From positions 16,240-80,239 of the forward strand of contig CAJUDM010000022.1 of the NCBI GenBank assembly GCA_910584915.1: a DNA stretch of 64,000 nt, written 5' to 3'. The notes beneath the pieces are model-generated. The model made no database searches. It was not told the DNA's origin and saw nothing but the letters and a program-made list of their open reading frames with translations. The first letter of the stretch is position 1. Each line of letters begins with the position of its first letter. The DNA comes from an uncultured Lachnospiraceae bacterium (lineage in GTDB: Bacteria > Bacillota > Clostridia > Lachnospirales > Lachnospiraceae). A program made the translations under genes and the position numbers. Positions 35,479-44,170 of the stretch are shown one piece after another.

Positions 35479-35575
35479 TTTTGTTTCCTCCTGTGTTTTG
35501 ATTTTTGACAGCAGTTCTCTCTCCTGTGTTCCCCGCCTTATCTGAGCTCTGTGCCACTGCGGGAGATGCGCCATC

Positions 35576-35741
35576 CTAGTACTACCTTGCGGAAATTTCG
35601 GTGAACTCAGCACCCGCTCTTTGCGTCATTGCTGCGTTGTCATCAGTCAACGATGCCACCGCATCGCCTCCTTCTTCCGCCTTGCCCTGACACAAATATC
35701 GTGCACTGATTTTCACCGTTATTTCCGCAATGCAGTACTAG
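35576..35741 (-). mobile_element. 166-bp MITE-like element, copy 2
   Basis: Same length as copy 1 (11640-11805), opposite orientation, four base differences. Ends CTAGTACT/AGTACTAG with imperfect 35-bp terminal inverted repeats. It lies between the predicted metY promoter (35766-35795) and the metY start codon, hence in the transcribed leader. Confidence 0.85.
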
Positions 35742-35765
35742 TCTGCTGTTCTTTTTCTCATAAAC

Positions 35766-35795
35766 ATACTAGCATAATAGGTTTATGATGTCCAA
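35766..35795 (-). promoter_or_regulatory. Predicted promoter of metY
   Basis: Minus-strand TTGGAC (35795-35790), 18-nt spacer, TAGTAT (35771-35766) preceded by TGC, an extended -10. It is upstream of the MITE, so the element would be in the messenger. Confidence 0.45.
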
Positions 35796-35800
35796 TATAG

Positions 35801-35845
35801 AAAAAGAATACCCGGTCATAGGCTGATCCTATAACAGAGTATTCT
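35801..35845 (-). terminator. Terminator after the HAD phosphatase gene
   Basis: AGAATACTC/GGGTATTCT stem with an inner ATAGG/CCTAT hairpin, followed by TTTTTC on the minus strand. It overlaps the metY promoter region. Confidence 0.65.
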
Positions 35846-35849
35846 GCTT

Positions 35850-36656
35850 TCAGTCAATATAATCATGTAATGCATGCGCCACTCCGGCTTCATTATTCGT
35901 CAAAGTGACAAAATCAGCTTTCTCTTTCAGCGCCTGTATCGCATTTCCCATTGCGATTCCGATGCCCGCCGTTTCGATCATGGGAATATCCAGCTCATGA
36001 TCCCCTATCGCAACCACATTTTCCGTGCCGATATTTAAAAGGGCGCACAGAGATACAACAGCTTTTCCTTTATCCACATTCTTCGGAAATATTTCGAGAT
36101 AATTTCCGCTGGATCTCGCGACATCAAATGTTCTGTTTTCCGACTGTTCCAGCTCTGCCTGTATTTCGCCGATCTTTTCCTCTTTCGCCGCTATCAGAAA
36201 TTTGTTGGGCTTTATCCCGGTTTTGTCCCAGTTTTCAGCCAGCTCATACGGATCCACAACATCCGGGTGATATTTTATAATATCCGTTTCCTTCTCCACA
36301 AAGCTGTCTGTGTCGGTTACATACCACTTATATCCCTGAAAAATCCACAGCGGAACATGATGCTTTCCGGCAATATCTGTATACAACTGCCTCATCACAT
36401 GGGTTGACATGATCTCTTCCTTCACGCACACTCCATCCATTATGATAAAGGTTCCGGCGTTGCACACTTTTATACAGTCAATCCCAAGCTGTTTTTCGAC
36501 CTGCTCCACTGCAAAGGGCATTCTCCCGGAGACAAGCGCGATTTTTCTGCCCTTTTCATACTGCCTTTTCACGGCGTCTTTCACCTCGGGCAGCACTTCT
36601 TTTGCATCGTTTAAAAGTGTCCCGTCAATATCGATACAGATCAATCTGCAATGCAT
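35850..36656 (-). CDS. Cof-type HAD-superfamily hydrolase
   Basis: 268 residues from ATG 36656; the frame is open to 36722. HAD motifs: ICIDIDGTLLND near residue 6-17, LVSGRMPF near 43, an SSGNYLEIFPKNVDKGKAV stretch near 180-200, and AIGDHELDIPMIETAGIGIAMGNA near 215. The cap is of the Cof (C2) type. Members dephosphorylate small sugar phosphates or nucleotides such as FMN; the substrate here is unknown. Confidence 0.9.
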   Translation of the reverse strand: MHCRLICIDIDGTLLNDAKEVLPEVKDAVKRQYEKGRKIALVSGRMPFAVEQVEKQLGIDCIKVCNAGTFIIMDGVCVKEEIMSTHVMRQLYTDIAGKHHVPLWIFQGYKWYVTDTDSFVEKETDIIKYHPDVVDPYELAENWDKTGIKPNKFLIAAKEEKIGEIQAELEQSENRTFDVARSSGNYLEIFPKNVDKGKAVVSLCALLNIGTENVVAIGDHELDIPMIETAGIGIAMGNAIQALKEKADFVTLTNNEAGVAHALHDYID

Positions 36657-36760
36657 GTCATCTCTCACTTTTTGCCCCCGTTTCTTTCTTACATATGGTT
36701 TGTACCGGACCTGGAAAACCAAGCCCGGTACAGTTTTGTCTATAGTGTATCAAAAAAGTA

Positions 36761-37927
36761 TTAGTCTTTCAACAGAGCCAGCCTGTCGGGATCATCCGCA
36801 AATACCTCTTTTGCATTGTCCTTTGTCACAACCACAGGGGGCAGTTCGTAAATGGGAACCTCCATCACGCCATTGTCCGCCGTCACATCGGTCTCCGGCA
36901 TCCCGTTGCCTCCAAGCAGGCTGTCGATAATGGAAACTGTCTCAGCGACAAGTGCATTGGTGGGTTTTGCAACTGTGGAATACTGTCTGCCGGACCATAC
37001 CCACTCAACCGATTCATTTTCCGCATCCAGACCCGATACTACAGGGATCGGCTGGCCTGCATTCTCACAGGATGTGATGATCGCGCGGGCGATCCCATCG
37101 TTCGGTGAAAGAACACCGTCGATCTCAATGTCTGAATAGTTGCCCGCGAGAATGGCGTCCATACGCGACTGCGCCTTGGAGTTATCCCAGTCAACTGTCG
37201 CACACTGTGTGAAATCTGTCTGGCCTGATACAACAACCAGTGTCCCGTCATCGATGAGCGGCTGGAGCACTGACATTGCGCCTGTGAAGAAATTCGGTGC
37301 GTTCGGATCAGCCGGGCCGCCGCCGAACAGTTCGATGTTGTAAGGAGCCTCGCCCTTCAGTTCCTCCAGCCCCTGCAAGAGCGCCTGTGCCTGCAATTCT
37401 CCTGTCTTCACACTGCCGAACTGCACTACGCCGTCAACGCCTGTTGTATTTTCCAGCAGCCTGTCATACCCGATCACGTAAACGCCCGCATCTTTTGCCT
37501 TCTCAAGCACCGAGCCGAGCTGTGAGCCGTCAACGGGGCCGACAACGATAACCTGCGCGCCGTTCTCGATCATGGACTCGATCTGTTGCTGCTGCTGCGG
37601 AACCTTCTGGTCAGCCGCCTGAATGATCGCCTCATAACCCGCAGCCTCAAGCTGTTCCTTAAACATCACTTCCGCCTCTGCCCAGTTCTGTGTTCCGAGC
37701 CACGGCAGCGCCACACCTACGATACCGCCGCCTGCGGATGTCTCCTCAGCCGCCTCTTCCGTCTCTGCTGTCTCCGCGCTCTCGGTTTCAGGAGCCTCCT
37801 CCGCCGCTGCAGGTGTCTCAGCCGTCTGCGCGGTCTCCTCCGTTCCCCTGCCTCCGCCGCAGCCTGTCAGCACACCCGCCGCCAGAGCCGCCGTCATCAG
37901 AAGTGATAATACTTTTTTTGCTTTCAT
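36761..37927 (-). CDS. chvE: Sugar ABC transporter substrate-binding lipoprotein (ChvE/multiple-monosaccharide type)
   Basis: 388 residues. Lipoprotein signal MKAKKVLSLLMTAALAAGVLTGC with lipobox Cys 23, a low-complexity A/E/T linker to about 67, then a type 1 periplasmic-binding fold (IVGVALPWLGTQNWAEAEVM..., ANPNAPNFFTGAMS-like segment). Resembles ChvE/MmsB-system binding proteins for aldose monosaccharides. It is last in its operon, after the ATPase and permease; binding proteins are more often first. Confidence 0.88.
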   Translation of the reverse strand: MKAKKVLSLLMTAALAAGVLTGCGGGRGTEETAQTAETPAAAEEAPETESAETAETEEAAEETSAGGGIVGVALPWLGTQNWAEAEVMFKEQLEAAGYEAIIQAADQKVPQQQQQIESMIENGAQVIVVGPVDGSQLGSVLEKAKDAGVYVIGYDRLLENTTGVDGVVQFGSVKTGELQAQALLQGLEELKGEAPYNIELFGGGPADPNAPNFFTGAMSVLQPLIDDGTLVVVSGQTDFTQCATVDWDNSKAQSRMDAILAGNYSDIEIDGVLSPNDGIARAIITSCENAGQPIPVVSGLDAENESVEWVWSGRQYSTVAKPTNALVAETVSIIDSLLGGNGMPETDVTADNGVMEVPIYELPPVVVTKDNAKEVFADDPDRLALLKD

Positions 37928-37959
37928 AACTTCTTTCCTCCTTTTTGAATTTCGGGTTC

Positions 37960-39132
37960 TTATCCCCTGTTTTTCTTGTTATATACATCAAAGGCTACCG
38001 CTGCCAGAAGCACAAAGCCCTTTATAACCTGTGTTTTGTCTGCGCCGACGCCCATCAGCATAAGCCCGTTGTTTAAGACCGCCATCACCAGGCCGCCGAC
38101 CATCGTCGCAATGACGGTTCCGACACCGCCCGATACAGCCGCACCGCCGATGAATACGGATGCGATGGCGTCCATCTCCCATGAAGTGCCGTCCGCCGGT
38201 CCCGCCGCCGTGGAGCGCCCCACAAACAGGATGCCTGCCACTGCCGCCAGGACGGACATGTTGAGCATCGTGAGAAAATACGTTCTTCTTACATTGACGC
38301 CGGAGAGTTCCGCCGCCGCCTTATTTCCGCCCACCGCATAGACATGGCGTCCGAAGGATGTTCTCTCTGTGATCAGATAGTACAGGATAATCAGGATCAC
38401 AAGGATCAGCCCCGGGATCGGAAAACTCGTTCCCACTCTCCCGCTTCCGAAAAGCCATGTCGCATAGCCGATCACCACCGACACGATCCCGATGCGGACC
38501 GCATACGGCCAGAACTCCTCTTTCTTTCCGGTAACATCCCCCGAATGGGTAAACTTCCTCATCTGGGCAGCCACAAACACAGCTATCGCAATGATTCCAA
38601 GCAATAAAGTTGAGTTGTTCATCCCGGTAAAAGCAGGTCCCCATTCAGGAAGATAACCGGCACCAAACCATTTCAGCTCTGAGGGAACAGGAACTGAAAT
38701 TGAGTTTGATATCCAAATAACACCGCCTCTGAAGATCATCATGCCGCCAAGCGTTGTGATGAATCCCGGAATGCCGAGCCTCGATAAGAAAAATCCCTGC
38801 CACGCCCCGGCTATCATGCCGATCACCAGCGCGATCAGAATCGCAATATACCACGGCAGGTTAAACTGGCGGGCGGTGATCGCCATTACCATGGAGGCAA
38901 ATCCTGCGACCGAACCCACCGACAGATCGATCTGTCCGATCACGATTACCATGAGCATTCCCAAAGCCAAAACCAATACATAGGCGTTTCCCGATATTAA
39001 ATTTTGAAAGTTCGAGGAAGTAACCATCTTACCTCCCGATGCAATATTGAAAATTATGATGAGCGCTGCCAGGGCAACTACCATCGTATATTGACGAAGA
39101 TCTTCGCCCAACACCTTTTTAATATATTTCAT
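37960..39132 (-). CDS. mmsB: Sugar ABC transporter permease (MmsB/XylH type)
   Basis: 390 residues with about ten hydrophobic segments. Family signatures: LNPQ-type NLISGNAYVLVLALGMLMVIVIGQIDLSVGSVAGF near 45-80, RLGIPGFITTLGGMMIFRG near 115-135, and AAELSGVNVRRTYFLTMLNM near 275. It forms the membrane channel with the ATPase encoded 12 nt upstream. Confidence 0.92.
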   Translation of the reverse strand: MKYIKKVLGEDLRQYTMVVALAALIIIFNIASGGKMVTSSNFQNLISGNAYVLVLALGMLMVIVIGQIDLSVGSVAGFASMVMAITARQFNLPWYIAILIALVIGMIAGAWQGFFLSRLGIPGFITTLGGMMIFRGGVIWISNSISVPVPSELKWFGAGYLPEWGPAFTGMNNSTLLLGIIAIAVFVAAQMRKFTHSGDVTGKKEEFWPYAVRIGIVSVVIGYATWLFGSGRVGTSFPIPGLILVILIILYYLITERTSFGRHVYAVGGNKAAAELSGVNVRRTYFLTMLNMSVLAAVAGILFVGRSTAAGPADGTSWEMDAIASVFIGGAAVSGGVGTVIATMVGGLVMAVLNNGLMLMGVGADKTQVIKGFVLLAAVAFDVYNKKNRG

Positions 39133-39144
39133 GATCGTCTCCTC

Positions 39145-40674
39145 TTAAGCCGTTATGGTCATCTTCTTCATTAACATTTCCTGATTTGCCTCTTTTGCGG
39201 AAATCTCTCCTGTGATCCTTCCCTCGAAAATCGTGTAAATGCGGTCCGCCATCCCGAGAAGCTCCGGGAGTTCCGAGGACACCAGAATGATCGCTTTCCC
39301 CTGGTCCGCAAGCTCATGGATCAGTTTATAGATCTCGTATTTCGCGCCCACATCGATACCCCTCGTGGGCTCATCCAGAATGAGAATATCCGGCTCTGTA
39401 AACATCCACTTGGAAAGAACGACTTTCTGCTGGTTTCCGCCCGACAAAGTGTTCACGCCGACACCCACATCGCGGCACTTGATCTGCAGGGTATCCCTGT
39501 ATTTTTCCGATGCCGCCCTCTCCTTGTCAAAATCCAGAAGCCCTTTTGTCTTGATCGTGTCAAGATTTGCGGAGACAACGGTTTTTCTGATCGTGTCGAG
39601 AAGATTTAACCCCAGTCCCTTTCTGTCCTCCGGCACATAGGCGATCTTATTTTTGATCGCTTCCCTGACCGAATTGATCTTAACCTCCCTGCCTCTTATC
39701 TTCATGTTTCCGCCTCGGAAGATCCCCATATTCTTTCCGAACAGAGATCTCATCAGTTCCGTTCTGCCCGCCCCCATAAGGCCGGCAAACCCGACGATCT
39801 CCCCGGCTCTGACATGAAACGCGGAATTTTTGCAGAGCATTTTCCCGGGAACTTTCGCATCCTCAACGCTCCAGTCCGAAACCTCAAGGATCACTTCCCC
39901 GATCTTCGGCGTATGCTCGGGATACCTGTTTTCAATCTCACGCCCCACCATCGCCCTGATGATTTTGTTCTCGTCAACCTTGCCTGCCTCCACGGCGTAG
40001 CCGTCCACGGTTTTCCCGTCCCTGATCACCGTCACATAGTCGGAGACCGCAGCTATCTCATTTAACTTGTGGGAGATCATAATACAGGTAATCCCCTGCT
40101 TTTTCAGTCCAAGCATCAACCGCAGCAGATTTTCCGAATCCGATTCATTTAACGACGAGGTCGGTTCATCCAGAATCAGCACTTTTACATTTTTGGACAA
40201 CGCCTTTGCGATCTCGACAAGCTGCTGCTGCCCGACGCCCAGATTTTTGATGATCGCATTCGGATCAATATGTAAGCCGACCTCTTTCAGCAGCTCTCTT
40301 GTTCTCTTCCGCTGTTTCTCCCAGTTTATGAGCCCCTTTTCCACAATCTCATTGCCCATGAAAATGTTTTCCGCAACGGACAGCTCCGGAATCATCGTAA
40401 GCTCCTGGTGAATGATAACGATCCCTGCGCGCTCAGAGTCCTTGATGTTTTTGAACGCCATTTTTTTACCCTGAAAAAAGATATCACCCTCGTAACTGCC
40501 ATACGGATAGACGCCTGACAAAACTTTCATCAAAGTGGATTTCCCCGCGCCGTTTTCACCGCATATCGCATGGATGGAAGCCTCCGAAACTTCTAACGTC
40601 ACATCGGAGAGCGCCTTAACTCCCGGAAATGTTTTGGTAATGTTTTTCATCTGCAAAATATAACTCTCACCCAT
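39145..40674 (-). CDS. mmsA: Sugar ABC transporter ATP-binding protein (MmsA/XylG type)
   Basis: 509 residues from ATG 40674; ATG 40683 or 40707 are alternatives, as GGGAGG lies between. Two ABC domains in tandem: first Walker A GENGAGKSTLMKV near 35, signature LGVGQQQLVEIAKAL near 140, Walker B VLILDEPTSSL; second domain with a degenerate Walker A (GFAGLMGAGRTELMRSL near 290), signature LSGGNQQKVVLSKW near 400, DILILDEPTRGIDVGAK. This layout is typical for monosaccharide importers. Confidence 0.93.
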   Translation of the reverse strand: MGESYILQMKNITKTFPGVKALSDVTLEVSEASIHAICGENGAGKSTLMKVLSGVYPYGSYEGDIFFQGKKMAFKNIKDSERAGIVIIHQELTMIPELSVAENIFMGNEIVEKGLINWEKQRKRTRELLKEVGLHIDPNAIIKNLGVGQQQLVEIAKALSKNVKVLILDEPTSSLNESDSENLLRLMLGLKKQGITCIMISHKLNEIAAVSDYVTVIRDGKTVDGYAVEAGKVDENKIIRAMVGREIENRYPEHTPKIGEVILEVSDWSVEDAKVPGKMLCKNSAFHVRAGEIVGFAGLMGAGRTELMRSLFGKNMGIFRGGNMKIRGREVKINSVREAIKNKIAYVPEDRKGLGLNLLDTIRKTVVSANLDTIKTKGLLDFDKERAASEKYRDTLQIKCRDVGVGVNTLSGGNQQKVVLSKWMFTEPDILILDEPTRGIDVGAKYEIYKLIHELADQGKAIILVSSELPELLGMADRIYTIFEGRITGEISAKEANQEMLMKKMTITA

Positions 40675-40707
40675 CTGACTCATACCTCCCTTCCCTGTAG
40701 TATTCAT

Positions 40708-40903
40708 TTTGCTCTCGTTATTTTAACTGTCTCTATTGTAGAAAAATTGCCGCGGCCTGCCTATTGCCGGATGTCATATCTTTGACAGTGACATTCGTCA
40801 AATAAAAAAACGGCCCGCATATGACAAATGTCATGCCAAAAATGGCATTGACATTTTTTACTCATTTGCGAAACCGTTTTAAATACTTATTACTATATAA
40901 TCT
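40708..40903 (-). promoter_or_regulatory. Regulatory region ahead of the sugar ABC operon
   Basis: Rich in TGTCA/TGACA motifs: TGTCATATC and TTGACAGTGACATT near 40772-40796, ATGACAAATGTCAT (40819-40832), and the palindrome ATGCCA-AAAA-TGGCAT (40833-40848). Such repeated symmetrical half-sites are good candidates for the binding sites of the response regulator encoded upstream. A consensus promoter could not be fixed. Confidence 0.4.
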
Positions 40904-42220
40904 CTATTCATTCAGGAAGCTTCTGACCTGTTTTTCTGTCATCTGCAGCCCGATCTTTGAATCCGTCCCGTTCTTTACGATATCATTGATGCCGGCGCCG
41001 ATCATCTCCTCGACCGATGTGGTATCCTTGAAGTTATAATTCGGCTCGGCATGGTCCATGATAGATGTGATCAGGTTGATGTCCATTCCGCCCTCCTCGG
41101 ACAGCACCTGATTGATGCTAAGCATGGTCGTCATGGAATCGGTGACCGTTTTCAGTACGGACGCGCCCCCCTTATAGGTATAGATCTCACTCTGGATCTC
41201 TATATCGTAACAGAAAGTTTTGATCAGCTCCCAGGCAAGCTCCTCGTTGTCCGTCCTGGAATTCATGGCGAGCAAAAGCGTGCTCATGGTCGAATTGTTG
41301 TCGCCCCTTTCTCCCCGCGGCAGCGTGATGCAGTCAAGTTCAAAGTTCGTATACTTTTTTATGTTCCACGGATAGGGCTTATAGGTCCTGTAATCCGACA
41401 AAAGCGCAGGCATGAACGCCACATTCCCCTTATCGAAGTCATCCGCCGTGACAATATTTCCTTTGGTGAGCCCGTCCATCTCCTTCAGGAAATCCACAGC
41501 CTCTATCGCATTTTCACTGAGCAGATTGCAGTTCGTACCGTCCCTGTCAAAGAAATCCACGCCATTTGTCATAAAGGCGTGCTGCCAGGTATAACCGCAG
41601 ACGCCAAACTGATCCTCGATTCCATTGCCGTCCGTATCTTTTGTCACCCTGTCACAGATCTCATAAAAATCTTCCCAGGTCCAATCCTCCGGTATTTCCC
41701 TGATCCCCTCGTTTTTCAGCAGCGTTTTATTGACAAACATCATGCTCGGCACACTCTCGAAAGGAATCCCGTACTGACTGCCGGAAATATTTCCAAACTC
41801 GAAGGATGCGCTGTAATATCTGGATGTATCATAATCCGCATCCCTGTCGATATACCCGTCCAGATTCATCAGGGCGTCCGTACCCGCGAACGTAGAAAAA
41901 TCTTCCGGCAGTACAAAGAAAACATCCGGCGCGTTTCCCTTGATCAGAGCGGACGCAATGTATTCCGAATAGTCATCTTTCTGGATACCGCTGACATACT
42001 TAACCTTTACGCCGGGATGGTCCGCCTCAAACTTCTCCACCGCATCATCGATGAGCTGATAGGTGTAGGCATCCGGGACATCCCAGGGGCTTCCGGTAAA
42101 AAACCCTAACGTTATCGTCCTTTTCTGTTGGAAATAATATGCCGAAGCCGCCGCTGCCGCCAAAACCGCCGCCAGAAAAACGCCTGCGGCGAATTTTTTT
42201 CCTATGATCTTCTTTTTCAT
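40904..42220 (-). CDS. Membrane-anchored family 1 extracellular solute-binding protein
   Basis: 438 residues from ATG 42220, 5 nt after the response regulator stop; the frame also runs to a GTG at 42241 inside it. One N-terminal membrane segment (about 8-27) without a lipobox Cys, so it is probably anchored rather than a lipoprotein. The rest is a type 2 binding fold (ITLGFFTGSPWDVP..., FEADHPGVKVKYVSG, APDVFFVLPED). No MalF/MalG-type permeases are encoded nearby, so it may act in sensing or share another transporter. Confidence 0.85.
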   Translation of the reverse strand: MKKKIIGKKFAAGVFLAAVLAAAAASAYYFQQKRTITLGFFTGSPWDVPDAYTYQLIDDAVEKFEADHPGVKVKYVSGIQKDDYSEYIASALIKGNAPDVFFVLPEDFSTFAGTDALMNLDGYIDRDADYDTSRYYSASFEFGNISGSQYGIPFESVPSMMFVNKTLLKNEGIREIPEDWTWEDFYEICDRVTKDTDGNGIEDQFGVCGYTWQHAFMTNGVDFFDRDGTNCNLLSENAIEAVDFLKEMDGLTKGNIVTADDFDKGNVAFMPALLSDYRTYKPYPWNIKKYTNFELDCITLPRGERGDNNSTMSTLLLAMNSRTDNEELAWELIKTFCYDIEIQSEIYTYKGGASVLKTVTDSMTTMLSINQVLSEEGGMDINLITSIMDHAEPNYNFKDTTSVEEMIGAGINDIVKNGTDSKIGLQMTEKQVRSFLNE

Positions 42221-42225
42221 CAAGG

Positions 42226-42879
42226 TCAACTTCTCCTCCACTGCACAGCCCAGATCGCCAACTGTGTCCTGTCGCGCAGATCAAGCTTTTTTAAGACAGA
42301 ACTCAAATAGTTTCTCACAGAGCCTTCCGTGAGGTAAAGCTCTGCCGCTATCTCCTTGTTGGACAGCCCCTTTGACACAAGCCCTATCACCTTCCACTCC
42401 GACTCCGTAATTTCCTTTATGTAATTCTCATCCACCGTGATGACCGCCGCGTTTTCTCTCGCCATCTGGGAAAACATCTTCACGACCTTCCCGGCGATAT
42501 CCTCGTTGATCATGGCATTTCCGTGATACACCTTATGGATCGCCTCGATCAGACGGTCCGCGGAAATCCCCTTCAATAGATAGCCGCTGGCGCCATGCTT
42601 CAAAGCGCTGAAAATGTATTCATCGTCATCAAAGGTCGTCAGGATGATGATCTTTATCTCAGGATAGTTTTCCTTGATGATCTGGGTGCACTGCACGCCG
42701 TCCATCTCCGGCATTCTGACATCCATCAAAATGACATCCGGTTTGTCCCTCCTGACAGCCCTGACCACCTCGATACCGTTCGCCGCGGTGTCTACCGAAA
42801 AATCCGGATTGCCCGCCAGCACGATGCGCAGACTGTCTCTTATCAGTTCCTGATCGTCCGCAATAAGTATTTTAATCAT
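42226..42879 (-). CDS. NarL/FixJ-type response regulator
   Basis: 217 residues: receiver domain with IKILIADDQELIRD (acidic DD at 9-10), phospho-Asp in VILMDVRMPEMDG near residue 54 and Lys near 105; C-terminal LuxR-type helix-turn-helix (about 150-212) with LVSKGLSNKEIAAELYLTEGSVRNYLSSVLKKLDLRDR. Start overlaps the kinase stop by 8 nt. It probably controls the downstream sugar importer. Confidence 0.93.
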   Translation of the reverse strand: MIKILIADDQELIRDSLRIVLAGNPDFSVDTAANGIEVVRAVRRDKPDVILMDVRMPEMDGVQCTQIIKENYPEIKIIILTTFDDDEYIFSALKHGASGYLLKGISADRLIEAIHKVYHGNAMINEDIAGKVVKMFSQMARENAAVITVDENYIKEITESEWKVIGLVSKGLSNKEIAAELYLTEGSVRNYLSSVLKKLDLRDRTQLAIWAVQWRRS

Positions 42880-44167
42880 TTTCCTTCCCCCACCTTATCG
42901 GAATTTCCGCCATCACGCAAAATCCGCCTTTTCCGTCAACCTGTATCTTCCCGCCGAGCATGTCCAGCCGTTCTTTCATGTGTGTGAGCCCAAAGCCCGG
43001 CTCAATATTTTCCGCGCCGATACCGTTATCCTTTATGGTTATCGTCACAATATTGTATTCCCGTGTGATCCGGATCTTCACCCTGTCCGCCTTTCCGTGT
43101 CTAATGGAATTGGTGATGCTCTCCTGAATGATCCGGTAGATCACTTCCTCCTCATCCTCGCCGAAGGACAGCCTGCCCGCACTGTTGTCCAATGTGATAT
43201 CCGCCTTGGAGGCAGCGCTCATCTGGGAAATCATTTTCCTGATTGCCGACAGCAGGTCCCTCTGTTCGAGCGCGTCGGGCCGCAGTTCGTTGACGGAACG
43301 CCTTACATCCGTCATGCCCTGCCTTGCCACATCGGAGACCAGGGAAAGATACCGCTTCAACGTTTCAGGTGAGACATCCGCCACCGCCTGCGCCGCGTCG
43401 ATCCCTGCGATAATGCCGGTCAGGGTGTGCCCCAGCGTGTCATGTATCTCTCTTGCCAGCCTGTTTCTCTCCCTCGTCTGCGCCAGTTTCTCCGACTCGG
43501 CGGCATACATTTCAAGTTCCCTGTTTGCATCCTGAAGCCGCTCGTTCAGGGAATTGATCTCATCCTTTTCATCCATCTGTTCCCGCAGGTGCAAAATGGT
43601 GTATACAATAAACAGAATGATGTTCAACGTCGCGAAAAGATTTTTGATCAGGATCAGGATCGCTGCCACTGTCCCGATATAATACTCCGTATAGGTCTCA
43701 AAGGAAATAATGTCAAAAATATTGGAGCAGGCGTTGAAATCAAAGATCAGGAAAAATGTACTGCCCAGTATCAGGGGGAGGAGTTTTTTGCTGCTTCCCT
43801 CAAAGTATTTCATGATATGCGCCACAAAGAGAAGTATGACGCCGTTATAGTTTACCTGCAGCGCGGCGATCACAGAAACGGTACAGATAAATTCCATGAC
43901 AATAACAGCCCACTGGTGTTTTATCTCATAGTTATCATGCACGTACATCAGAACCATCAAAAGCACAAAAAAGCTGAGGGAAATAAGCAGCATTTTCCCC
44001 GGGACCGGCGGCAGGGTGTTTACCTTTTTCAAAAACATAACTGCCCCCCCGGAGTTCCCGATTTTCAGTATGGTCACCGCGGAAACAACGGAGATATACA
44101 GCACCGCTATGAAGTTAAAGCTTTTCATAAAACTCAATGTGGAATTCTTAAGCGCCGATGTGTCCAT
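42872..44167 (-). CDS. Sensor histidine kinase of the NarL/DesK type
   Basis: 431 residues. Six hydrophobic segments in the first 195 residues, a coiled coil (about 195-230), HisKA_3 with the phospho-His in RNRLAREIHDTLGHTLTG near residue 240, and a HATPase domain (about 330-431) with NSIRHGKADRV, DNGIG and GFGLTHMKERL. No large extracellular domain, so the sugar signal is probably delivered by the binding protein encoded just upstream. Confidence 0.92.
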   Translation of the reverse strand: MDTSALKNSTLSFMKSFNFIAVLYISVVSAVTILKIGNSGGAVMFLKKVNTLPPVPGKMLLISLSFFVLLMVLMYVHDNYEIKHQWAVIVMEFICTVSVIAALQVNYNGVILLFVAHIMKYFEGSSKKLLPLILGSTFFLIFDFNACSNIFDIISFETYTEYYIGTVAAILILIKNLFATLNIILFIVYTILHLREQMDEKDEINSLNERLQDANRELEMYAAESEKLAQTRERNRLAREIHDTLGHTLTGIIAGIDAAQAVADVSPETLKRYLSLVSDVARQGMTDVRRSVNELRPDALEQRDLLSAIRKMISQMSAASKADITLDNSAGRLSFGEDEEEVIYRIIQESITNSIRHGKADRVKIRITREYNIVTITIKDNGIGAENIEPGFGLTHMKERLDMLGGKIQVDGKGGFCVMAEIPIRWGKEND

Positions 44168-44170
44168 TTG

